Shown: positions 7,917 through 14,283 of the stretch, in pieces
How the letters are laid out: each line of letters opens with the position of its first letter
Position numbering within the stretch: position 1 is the first letter of the stretch
Virus record (IMG/VR): IMGVR_UViG_3300010391_000013
Span: 1-32,054 of that record
Origin: a virus
DNA length: 32,054 nt
Direction: 5' to 3' (one strand)
Program-made: the position numbers and the translations under genes
The notes under the pieces: generated by a model
Told to the model about the DNA's origin: nothing
The model's input: only the letters and a program-made list of their open reading frames with translations
The model's database searches: none

Positions 7917-8057
7917 TCAATCTTCATCAACCGAATCATCTTCTTCAATATTTTCATCGATTTTTGAATTCGGATCTCTATACTCCATAATTCGTTTATC
8001 ACAAATAATATTATAGATTTCATCTTTAAATGATTGATCTTCATTTATTTTTTCGCC
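7917..8057 (-). pseudogene. Duplicated C-terminal tail of the UvsX recombinase
   Basis: In one frame, 8057 down to the stop at 7917 encodes 46 residues that mirror the UvsX C-terminus: EKINEDQSFKDEIYNIICD against EKINTDSTFKDEVYNIIAD, followed by IMEYRDP against IMKYRSP and a similar acidic end. Over the 45 aligned positions 28 are identical. The recombinase core, including Walker motifs, is absent. The open frame continues upstream to 8189 only by overlapping the 80-aa gene in another frame, so that extension is probably not coding. It is best read as a fragment left by partial duplication, or as a leftover alternative tail. Confidence 0.85.
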
Positions 8058-8283
8058 TGATATTTTTCTTTTTAAATTTTTCGGACATATAGTCAATATA
8101 ATCCGGCCCACTAATGTATTGAAATCCCAAAAAATTATACAACATAACTTGAAACCAATTAAGAGGAAAAAGACCTCTATATCCAGCATTAGGATCTTTA
8201 TTCTCTAAATGCCATTCTATATCACATAATTTATGTTTTAAAACAGCAACCGTATTAATTATAATTATCTTTCGTTTCTTCAT
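8041..8283 (-). CDS. Unrecognised 80-aa protein between UvsX and its tail copy
   Basis: The start at 8283 is chosen because GGAGGAGG, a near-perfect Shine-Dalgarno, sits 7 bases upstream inside the end of UvsX, and the UvsX stop lies 1 base before the ATG. The protein begins MKKRKIIIINTVAVLKHKL, has an aromatic centre (LFPLNWFQVMLYNFLGFQY) and a very basic tail (KFKKKNIRRKNK). The hydrophobic centre might contact membrane or protein, but no clear transmembrane helix is present. Its last 17 bases overlap the duplicated UvsX tail. Function unknown. Confidence 0.65.
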   Translation of the reverse strand: MKKRKIIIINTVAVLKHKLCDIEWHLENKDPNAGYRGLFPLNWFQVMLYNFLGFQYISGPDYIDYMSEKFKKKNIRRKNK

Positions 8284-8284
8284 A

Positions 8285-9433
8285 TCAATCCTCCTCCGCA
8301 TTATCATCTATTTCAATTCCTTCTTCAATTTTTTCATCAGGACTGCGGTATTTCATAATATAATCATCAGCAATAATATTATAAACTTCGTCTTTAAAAG
8401 TAGAATCAGTATTTATTTTTTCAACAAACTCTGGAACCGATAAAGATATATTGCCACTTAGTAACTTTAAAGTATATTTTCCACCACCAGAAGTAGCATA
8501 TCCATGATCCTTTAACCAATCTAGCCAACTCTTAAGATTTTGAATTCCAGAATCGAAATGAATTTCAAATTCAGCCATTCTCTTTGAAGGTCCCATACGA
8601 TTTTTTGTTACAGTTGCTTTACAACTATTACCAATGACTTTTTCAGATTTCTTTAAATTTCCTGTATTAGTAAGCCTAACACGAACCGAGGCAGCAAAAC
8701 CCATTGCTTTACCACCAGGTACAATCCACTTATCACCAAACATTACAGCATTAAGATTCATGCGAAGTTGATTTGTAAATACAACAAGGATTCTTTGTTT
8801 ACCAATGAGTCCTGTAATTTTACGAAGAGCCATACTGATAATAATCGCTTTCTGAGTATTATATCCCTTAGCTCCATGTTCTGATTCCATTTCACTTGAA
8901 CATGATGCCATAGAAAGAGAATCAACAATAATGGTGACAAGTTTATCTGGAAAATTCTTTCGAGCTACACCAATAGCTTGTTCAATTTTAGAAAAGATTT
9001 CTTCTACAGTAAAAAGATTAGCATATACCAAATCTTTTATATTTACACCTACAGCAGTCCAAAAAGCTGGCGCAGCAGCATTTTCACTATCAATAAAAAT
9101 TCCCAACCCACCTTTCTTTTGAGTACTAGCAAGAATATGAGCAGCAATTAAACTTTTTCCAGTTCCTTCAAGACCATTAAGTTCGGAAATTCTTCCAACA
9201 GGAAGACCACCATTTTTTCTATTTGAAATTGCTAAATCCAAAAGATCAGACCCCGTAGATATCCAATCTGATACCATTGAAGGATCTTCTTGTTCATCTA
9301 GAAAGTAAGCAACTTTACTTCCATCTTTTTGAGCCTTATTAAAGGCATCCACAATTAATACTGCTAGTTCATCACGATCTACTTTCTGAACTTTGTCAGC
9401 AACTTCATTTACGTGTTTAGTTTTATTGGCCAT
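8285..9433 (-). CDS. uvsX: RecA/UvsX-type recombinase
   Basis: Forms filaments on single-stranded DNA and drives strand exchange for recombination-dependent replication and repair. Numbered from the ATG at 9433 (382 aa), Walker A GLEGTGKS is at 87-94, the catalytic glutamate lies in FIDSENAA (E117), and Walker B TIIVDS is at 167-172. The glutamine switch is seen in FTNQLRMN, and the RecA-typical PGGKAMGFAASVRVRL segment follows. The C-terminus is acidic (IDDNAEED), as in RecA and UvsX. An upstream in-frame TTG at 9445 exists, but the ATG is preferred because GGAA lies 6 bases before it and the preceding gene stops 1 base before it. A second copy of the last 45 residues is found downstream. 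Confidence 0.93.
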   Translation of the reverse strand: MANKTKHVNEVADKVQKVDRDELAVLIVDAFNKAQKDGSKVAYFLDEQEDPSMVSDWISTGSDLLDLAISNRKNGGLPVGRISELNGLEGTGKSLIAAHILASTQKKGGLGIFIDSENAAAPAFWTAVGVNIKDLVYANLFTVEEIFSKIEQAIGVARKNFPDKLVTIIVDSLSMASCSSEMESEHGAKGYNTQKAIIISMALRKITGLIGKQRILVVFTNQLRMNLNAVMFGDKWIVPGGKAMGFAASVRVRLTNTGNLKKSEKVIGNSCKATVTKNRMGPSKRMAEFEIHFDSGIQNLKSWLDWLKDHGYATSGGGKYTLKLLSGNISLSVPEFVEKINTDSTFKDEVYNIIADDYIMKYRSPDEKIEEGIEIDDNAEED

Positions 9434-9434
9434 A

Positions 9435-9605
9435 TCATTTTCCAATCTTTAATACTTCTTTCTTTTTTCTATCATTTTTTAAAATAAAACATTTCAAACA
9501 AAAAATACAAAGATTTACAGGAGCGTCTATTTTCTGAATTTTTTGGCACCAAGGGCAACATACCTTAATTGGATAATAATTTTTATCTATTTTTTTCTTT
9601 TTCAT
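9435..9605 (-). CDS. Small zinc-finger-like 56-aa protein
   Basis: From ATG at 9605 the protein starts MKKKKIDKNYYPIKVCCPWC and holds two cysteine pairs, CPWC and CIFCLKC, spaced like a zinc ribbon. The ends are lysine-rich, so nucleic-acid binding is plausible but inferred. A longer in-frame version from 9653 would run through the hairpin region and is less likely. It ends 1 base before the UvsX ATG and probably shares its transcript. Confidence 0.6.
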   Translation of the reverse strand: MKKKKIDKNYYPIKVCCPWCQKIQKIDAPVNLCIFCLKCFILKNDRKKKEVLKIGK

Positions 9606-9621
9606 AAGTTTTAGGTAACAA

Positions 9622-9651
9622 GAAAAGGTACACCTTCCGACGCACCTTTTC
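9622..9651. terminator. Hairpin downstream of the SSB gene
   Basis: GAAAAGGT at 9622-9629 pairs with ACCTTTTC at 9644-9651 around a 14-base loop. On the minus strand the stem ends in CCTTTTC followed by TTGTT, so the T-run is poor. It lies between the SSB stop (9685) and the zinc-finger ORF (9605). It may be a partial terminator or an mRNA-stabilising structure that sets SSB expression apart from that of UvsX. Confidence 0.4.
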
Positions 9652-9684
9652 AAGTTATTTTAATGTTTTAAGTTAATTTAATTA

Positions 9685-10635
9685 TTACTTGGTCAAACCA
9701 AATAATTCATCATAAACATCCTTCATGCCTTCTGTGGATTCAGGAGTTGCGATGTTTGTTGCAGCTTGTGCTGCGGAGGGAGATACAGCGGCAACCGCTG
9801 CAATCTGTTCTTCTGTTGGAAGAACTACGTTATCAGGTTCAATCGCAACTACAGGAGCTGAAACTTCAGCGGCTGCAGCTTGACGACCCTTTTCACGCTT
9901 CTTTAAGAAGTTTTCCAAAGCCTTTGATAATACATCATACTCTGGACAAGTCCAAGCTTCCATTAGATTTGGTTGCTGAGTTGTAATCTTCTCAAGAATT
10001 TCCTTTGCCTTTGGATGATCAGTAGGAATTACGGGACGAGACTTTGGTTTAATAAAGATTTTGGTATCAGGAAATCTACGACCATCTTGAGCAATCTTAT
10101 TAGACTTCTCAGCAGGAATAAATTCTACCTTAATATCATTACCATTATTCAAATCAATCATTTCTGAGTAATCTGGTTCATCCATAGCAATGACCAACTG
10201 CTCAAAGATCTGAACACCAAATCCCCAAAACTTTACGCCCTCTTCTTCCTTACCACGAACTACAATAGGAACATAAGTTCTAGCTTTTGGTAGAAGTGAC
10301 ATTCCTTGACCCCAAAGTTTTCTATCTCCAGACTTTTGAAGTCTTTCAGATAGTTCAAGCACAGGATCTGCCTTTCCGAAGTTTTGAGGACTGATATAAG
10401 TTATATTCTTTTCTTCACCATTAATATTAGCGGTGAAATTGTAATAGAATGTAATCTTAATAAACGGAGTCCCCTCTTTATACTGATTTGGAACAATACG
10501 AATAAGATTTTCACCTTCGTCTGGTTTCCAAATGAGTTCTTTCATTCGGGAGTTTGAATTTGTAGAGGATTTCTTTACGGTCCTTTTAGCAGCCGCGAGC
10601 TGTTCTTTTACTAACGCCATGTTTAATTTTGCCAT
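9685..10635 (-). CDS. gp32-like single-stranded DNA-binding protein
   Basis: Coats single-stranded DNA at the fork and in recombination. The 316-aa chain has the T4 gp32 layout: a basic N-terminus (KEQLAAAKRTVKK) for cooperative binding, a central OB-fold region with gp32-type strands (GENLIRIVPNQY, then GVKFWGFGVQIFEQLV), an Ala/Pro-rich linker at about 255-300 and an acidic end (DVYDELFGLTK) for partner binding. The zinc-binding His/Cys set of T4 gp32 is not seen; the chain has essentially one cysteine (EAWTCPEYD). The start has AAGAAAG seven bases upstream. It is next to UvsX and the exonuclease, consistent with a recombination/replication cluster. Confidence 0.82.
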   Translation of the reverse strand: MAKLNMALVKEQLAAAKRTVKKSSTNSNSRMKELIWKPDEGENLIRIVPNQYKEGTPFIKITFYYNFTANINGEEKNITYISPQNFGKADPVLELSERLQKSGDRKLWGQGMSLLPKARTYVPIVVRGKEEEGVKFWGFGVQIFEQLVIAMDEPDYSEMIDLNNGNDIKVEFIPAEKSNKIAQDGRRFPDTKIFIKPKSRPVIPTDHPKAKEILEKITTQQPNLMEAWTCPEYDVLSKALENFLKKREKGRQAAAAEVSAPVVAIEPDNVVLPTEEQIAAVAAVSPSAAQAATNIATPESTEGMKDVYDELFGLTK

Positions 10636-10768
10636 AATAATTATTCTTTCTTAATTAGTTGTTAAATAAGTCAATTGTTAACCACAATTAGTTAAGTCTT
10701 AACTTAAGATATATATAACTCTACCATCGAAATAATTAACTTCAAGTTAAAATAATTGTTTTAGGTAT
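10636..10768 (-). promoter_or_regulatory. AT-rich leader/control region upstream of SSB
   Basis: This 133-base gap holds no gene. Read on the minus strand it contains TATAAATA overlapping the end of the upstream endonuclease gene (about 10774-10767), the dyad-rich stretch CTTAAGTTAAGACTTAAC, TTGACT, and the AAGAAAG ribosome-site-like leader next to the SSB ATG. A promoter for SSB is expected here; the TATAAATA resembles the T4 late-promoter core, but the assignment is inference. Confidence 0.35.
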
Positions 10769-11680
10769 TTATAATTTCAAAAATGTTTTTATATCTGGTT
10801 CAGGTACTATATTATCCTTAAATTTTTTCCAATCGCTTTCCCAAATATATTTAATATTATATCCAAAAGATTTTAATTTATCAAATTTTTTGAATGTATT
10901 TTGATATAATTTACCAAAAGTTTTTTTGCATTTTTGATTATATTCATTTGGTTTATATATTTCAGGGTTTCCGTGATAATAATTTCCTAAAAATTCATAA
11001 ATAGTATTATTTTCATAATCCATACCATCCAAATTAAATTCTAAAATTTTTATTTGCCTATTAGAAATATTAAGATAATCTAAAAATTCTTTCTCTGGTT
11101 TAGAAATATAGTGTTTACACAGAGGACAACCACTACCATTTAAATGAGTATTAGGTTTTTGCTTAAAAATTCCATGATCAAGACAAATTATATCTATTTT
11201 TGTTCTATTATTTTTATAATCTACACTACTATAATCATATTTATTATTATGAATTTTTTTAGCTTTTTTGATAAAATTTTCTTTAGTCAATTTTCTATTT
11301 CCATAGCATTTAGAGCATCCTTGGCCAAGTAAGTGATAATTCGGTTTTTGCCAAAATGAATTGTGATTTTTACAAATAATTTCTACCTTAATATTATTAA
11401 CTATATATTTTGATTTACTATAGTCATATTCATCTCCATGAATTAATTTAGCTTTTTGAATAAACTCTTTGGTTGTTAATTTTTTTGTTCCTCCACATTT
11501 AGGACAACCATATCCATTAAGATGACAATAAGCTTTTTGTAAAAATTCTCCATGCATTTTACAAATGATAATTACTTTTTCATGGGCCTTAATATAATCT
11601 ACTTTAGAATAATCATATTTATTTTTGTGTATTTTCTCAGAACGTCTAATAAATTGAATTGTACCAAGTCGTATAGGCAT
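10769..11680 (-). CDS. Homing-endonuclease-like protein with three zinc-finger repeats
   Basis: The 303-aa protein consists of three copies of a roughly 60-aa unit, each with a KYDYSKVDY-type strand, IIC..HG.F and a CxxC pair (C59/C62, C122/C125, C185/C188). These repeats are typical of DNA-binding parts of phage-borne free-standing endonucleases. The C-terminal about 110 residues (KILEFNLDGMDYENNTIYEF then LGNYYHGNP) match the general pattern of Vsr-like PD-(D/E)XK nucleases, with an acidic pair before a hydrophobic strand. It probably cuts DNA of related phages and spreads itself. It begins 2 bases after the 132-aa gene and precedes SSB. Its exact DNA target is not predictable. Confidence 0.75.
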   Translation of the reverse strand: MPIRLGTIQFIRRSEKIHKNKYDYSKVDYIKAHEKVIIICKMHGEFLQKAYCHLNGYGCPKCGGTKKLTTKEFIQKAKLIHGDEYDYSKSKYIVNNIKVEIICKNHNSFWQKPNYHLLGQGCSKCYGNRKLTKENFIKKAKKIHNNKYDYSSVDYKNNRTKIDIICLDHGIFKQKPNTHLNGSGCPLCKHYISKPEKEFLDYLNISNRQIKILEFNLDGMDYENNTIYEFLGNYYHGNPEIYKPNEYNQKCKKTFGKLYQNTFKKFDKLKSFGYNIKYIWESDWKKFKDNIVPEPDIKTFLKL

Positions 11681-11681
11681 A

Positions 11682-12080
11682 TTATTTATTAATAATTTCT
11701 AATAATTTTATTGGTATCACTTTTATCATATCATTACTAAGAAAAATAAATGAATTATCATAAAGACTCCAGTTTACAGAAAATGTTTTATCTAGAATAC
11801 CACCATTTTCATCCTCAATTATTTTATTTAATGAATTTAAGCTGTACAAAGTATTTGTCTGTTTTTTTCGATGTATTGAGATGGTATTAGGAAATTTTGG
11901 AAACTCTTTATCAATATTAATAATATTATATGTTATATACACTTCTTCGGGAGAATTTCCATTAGAAAATATAAAGAATCTTCCATTATATATATTGTAA
12001 AATTTTTTAATTTCTTCTACAATGGATTTATATAATTTAATGGAAGAGAACGTACAAAGTAGTTGTCTCTTATCGATCAT
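11682..12080 (-). CDS. Unrecognised 132-aa protein
   Basis: Mixed alpha/beta-looking sequence: helix-like LYKSIVEEIKKFYNIYNGRF, a strand VYITYNIINI, and a C-terminal half with FIFLSNDMIKVIPIKLLEII. No catalytic motif or membrane helix is visible. The start overlaps the end of the 240-aa gene by 11 bases, so the two are probably coupled. The stop lies 2 bases before the endonuclease start, so the endonuclease gene was inserted tightly behind it. Function unknown. Confidence 0.6.
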   Translation of the reverse strand: MIDKRQLLCTFSSIKLYKSIVEEIKKFYNIYNGRFFIFSNGNSPEEVYITYNIINIDKEFPKFPNTISIHRKKQTNTLYSLNSLNKIIEDENGGILDKTFSVNWSLYDNSFIFLSNDMIKVIPIKLLEIINK

Positions 12081-12792
12081 ATCGTCTTTTATTGATCTCT
12101 TCTATTAGGTATGGAGCATTATTTACAATGTATGTAACCACTGCTTCAAGCATATAATCATCGCCCTTTAAAATTTTCTTAATTACATCTTTATTAGCTT
12201 CTTTCTCCCCAGTAGGAGTTGGTGTTGGAGGAGGCAATTTTGTTGGTTCGATTGGTTCTTCATCAGACGGAGATTGTTGTGGTGCTGCACTTGTAAAAGC
12301 ATTTGGCATTTGTTGTGCCGGTTCTTCTGTGTCTTCACCACTTTTTTCTGCTGATGGTGGAGTGGCTGTAGATGTTGACACAGGTAGATTGGTTTTGGTT
12401 GTTCCTGACTGAGAAGCAGACGTAGTAGCTAGTGGTGGCTCAGTTGCTGGCGGTTTATCTCCTTGAAAAATATTAGGATGCCCCCTCGTTGGGTCATCTT
12501 CAAAATGGGTTCCTGCCTTAATAGCATCTTGCTTATATGATACATCTGGAAATGTTACAAGCAGTCCCTTTCTATTCCACGCTTGTCTTGCTCGCACTGA
12601 TGGGTCATCACTTCTTTCTATAAGTGGTTTAACAAATTCATAAACTATATCAGATTCAATGCCTTTATTTATCAAATATTCGCAAAGATATCCAATATGC
12701 TGAGTATTTTTTATATCAAAGATACCATCTGTAATTCTGGGATCTACTGATATATCATTTAAAACCTTTTCAATAATTCTATCTCTTGTCAT
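12070..12792 (-). CDS. Unrecognised 240-aa protein with Pro/Thr/Ser-rich centre
   Basis: Residues 1-about 105 form a helical domain (DRIIEKVLNDISVDPRI...VRARQAWNRKGLL). Residues about 110-200 are low complexity, rich in Pro, Thr, Ser and Glu, and look disordered. Residues about 200-240 are a helical tail (KKILKGDDYMLEAVVTYIVNN). The two-ended layout with a flexible linker suggests an adaptor or scaffold, which is inference. The start overlaps the stop of a 23-codon ORF as ATGA, and its end overlaps the 132-aa gene. Confidence 0.65.
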   Translation of the reverse strand: MTRDRIIEKVLNDISVDPRITDGIFDIKNTQHIGYLCEYLINKGIESDIVYEFVKPLIERSDDPSVRARQAWNRKGLLVTFPDVSYKQDAIKAGTHFEDDPTRGHPNIFQGDKPPATEPPLATTSASQSGTTKTNLPVSTSTATPPSAEKSGEDTEEPAQQMPNAFTSAAPQQSPSDEEPIEPTKLPPPTPTPTGEKEANKDVIKKILKGDDYMLEAVVTYIVNNAPYLIEEINKRRYDR

Positions 12793-12860
12793 AATTCATC
12801 GTGTCTATTAAAATCTTTGGGAAACATAGATTCTAATACAATGTTTTTTAACTTAATCAT
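12789..12860 (-). CDS. Possible 23-codon leader peptide ORF
   Basis: ATG at 12860 encodes MIKLKNIVLESMFPKDFNRH plus three residues and stops at TGA 12791-12789, whose bases overlap the ATG of the 240-aa gene (ATGA). The overlap favours translational coupling. TATTTATA on the minus strand sits 1 base upstream of its ATG. The length is too small to assign a product, and a chance ORF cannot be excluded. The rest of 12793-12891 shows no gene. Confidence 0.35.
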   Translation of the reverse strand: MIKLKNIVLESMFPKDFNRHDEL

Positions 12861-12891
12861 TTATAAATATTGAGAAAAATTATGAAACTAC

Positions 12892-13476
12892 CTACTGATT
12901 TTGAACTAAAGAGTCGTATGAATCTCCTTCATAAATCTTTATAGGAAACCGATTTCCTTTCATTATGGTTGCTATTTTATCAAGTAACTCTTTTCCTTCT
13001 GGCTTATAAAAGTCAAAAAGCAACGAATCGTAGGTATATAAAATTGCCTTACTCCTTTTATTAAACAATAGATTCTGAATCTTTCTTAATACTGAAACAG
13101 CAATTTCTGTCTCTGTGCTTTGTAAAATATAATTTAATAATTTATATGGATTTGGATCTAGTAAATGTTTATCTGTAATTATGCGACCAAAGAGAGGAGT
13201 TTTAATAAAGCCATCCTTTTTGAAGTCTTCCCAGTATTTTACGATAAAATCTCTTGCATGACTTAGATACTTTATATGCTGATATTTTTCTTCTACACCA
13301 CCATAAAATTGTCTCATGGTTATACTCTTAATTTCATCTATATCATACTCTGTAACTTTACGACCAAAATATAATTCACCTAAATAGGTGTAAATATCTA
13401 CATCAATACCAAGAGGAAATTTAATGAGATAACTAATAATACGAGGATGAAATGCTGAATAATCAATTAATACCAT
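12892..13476 (-). CDS. Family-A DNA-polymerase-like palm region (3' half of split gene)
   Basis: Carries polymerase motifs A, B and C. Motif A is VLIDYSAFHPRI with the metal aspartate. Motif B, IDEIKSITMRQFYGGVEE, lines up with the T7 gp5 O-helix (RDNAKTFIYGFLYGAGDE), keeping the Lys and the YG but having Ile for the leading Arg and Met for the stacking Tyr. Motif C is YTYDSLLF, keeping the aspartate but with Tyr for His and Ser for Glu. The first ATG is at 13476, yet homology starts earlier in the same frame: TSTGRPSN, the family-A TATGRLSS motif, is encoded at 13587-13564, and VNYAALNK follows. It is therefore the continuation of the ORF at 13548-14243 in the -1 frame. Activity is uncertain. 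Confidence 0.72.
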   Translation of the reverse strand: MVLIDYSAFHPRIISYLIKFPLGIDVDIYTYLGELYFGRKVTEYDIDEIKSITMRQFYGGVEEKYQHIKYLSHARDFIVKYWEDFKKDGFIKTPLFGRIITDKHLLDPNPYKLLNYILQSTETEIAVSVLRKIQNLLFNKRSKAILYTYDSLLFDFYKPEGKELLDKIATIMKGNRFPIKIYEGDSYDSLVQNQ

Positions 13477-13547
13477 TTTTCCATCCTCACCATATCGTGA
13501 AGTAAAACATTTTCTAGAACCATCGCTTTTATTTAGTGCTGCATAAT

Positions 13548-14243
13548 TTACACCATCAAAACGATTACTGGGTCTTCCTGTAGAAGTATAATATTATATT
13601 GACTATATACAATATCATTATCATAAACCACAGCATCAAAATGGTTTTTAAAACAGTCTCTATCTACATGAATTCCTATATTTTCCAATTCAGCTAACGT
13701 CCCCAAGATGGTAGCATTTTCTTTAACATACCCCCAATCAAGTTCATCCTGTAGATTTACTATTACTCTAACATCATTACACATTTTTTCAAACATTTCC
13801 CTGTGTTTCAAAAGTGGAATAGAGTTATTAATATTTCTTTGTTTATAATTATTTTGTTTTACAAGTTTATGAGCAGAGGTTTCACACAAATTTAAATCTA
13901 GTATCCAATTTTCTTGTAAATGAGTAAATAAATCTATATCCAAATAATTTGGAATTCGTAATAATTGATATGAAGATTTCTTGTCAAAACACCATACTTT
14001 ACGGGTTGGTTGTATTTGTATACTATCGATAAAGTTCCCCAAACATATCTGAAATGAGCAATCTGGATGACCAAAAGAAAAAGTATAAGTTTTATCAGTC
14101 TCTAAATCTTTGATTAAAACCGCTGATAATTTTGAAGCAGCAACATGAACTAATCTATCATCGGCAGGAATTACAGATATCATTATATCATGCCCGTTTA
14201 TTTCTTGATTAAATTTATTGTAATCTCCAATGGTTTCAATCAT
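13548..14243 (-). CDS. Family-A DNA-polymerase-like N-terminal part (5' half of split gene)
   Basis: The 231-aa product covers a probably degenerate exonuclease-like domain (VWCFDKKSSYQLL, then WILDLNLCETSAHKLV) and the start of the polymerase part (LAELENIGIHVD, which matches the LAELE..G..VD signature before the thumb). After SQYNII it diverges into 12 residues of out-of-frame sequence and stops at 13548. In the -1 frame the same DNA reads TSTGRPSNRFDG and continues into the palm. Combined length would be about 450 aa, far shorter than usual for family A, and the segment between LAELE and TSTGR is only about 30 residues, so the thumb looks largely missing. No Shine-Dalgarno is evident before the ATG. 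Confidence 0.65.
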   Translation of the reverse strand: MIETIGDYNKFNQEINGHDIMISVIPADDRLVHVAASKLSAVLIKDLETDKTYTFSFGHPDCSFQICLGNFIDSIQIQPTRKVWCFDKKSSYQLLRIPNYLDIDLFTHLQENWILDLNLCETSAHKLVKQNNYKQRNINNSIPLLKHREMFEKMCNDVRVIVNLQDELDWGYVKENATILGTLAELENIGIHVDRDCFKNHFDAVVYDNDIVYSQYNIILLQEDPVIVLMV

Positions 14244-14283
14244 ACCATTAGTACTAACATTTTATAACCCCAAAGTCAATTTT

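Noticed and set aside
8058-8189. N-terminal extension (MLDIEVFFLLIGF...) of the UvsX tail copy as a 90-aa membrane protein
   Set aside because: This part is the out-of-frame reading of the 80-aa gene at 8041-8283, which has a near-perfect ribosome site and tight coupling with UvsX.
9606-9653. Longer version of the zinc-finger ORF starting at 9653
   Set aside because: The added residues are encoded by the hairpin region; the ATG at 9605 retains all cysteine pairs and starts after the hairpin.
9747-10167. Plus-strand ORFs over the SSB gene
   Set aside because: Leu/Gln-rich shadows of the Ala-rich SSB linker and core; no recognisable protein features.
10690-10720. TTAACTTAAG-type dyads upstream of SSB as a phage origin or operator
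   Set aside because: Short A/T dyads are expected by chance in this composition; kept only as part of the general control-region entry.
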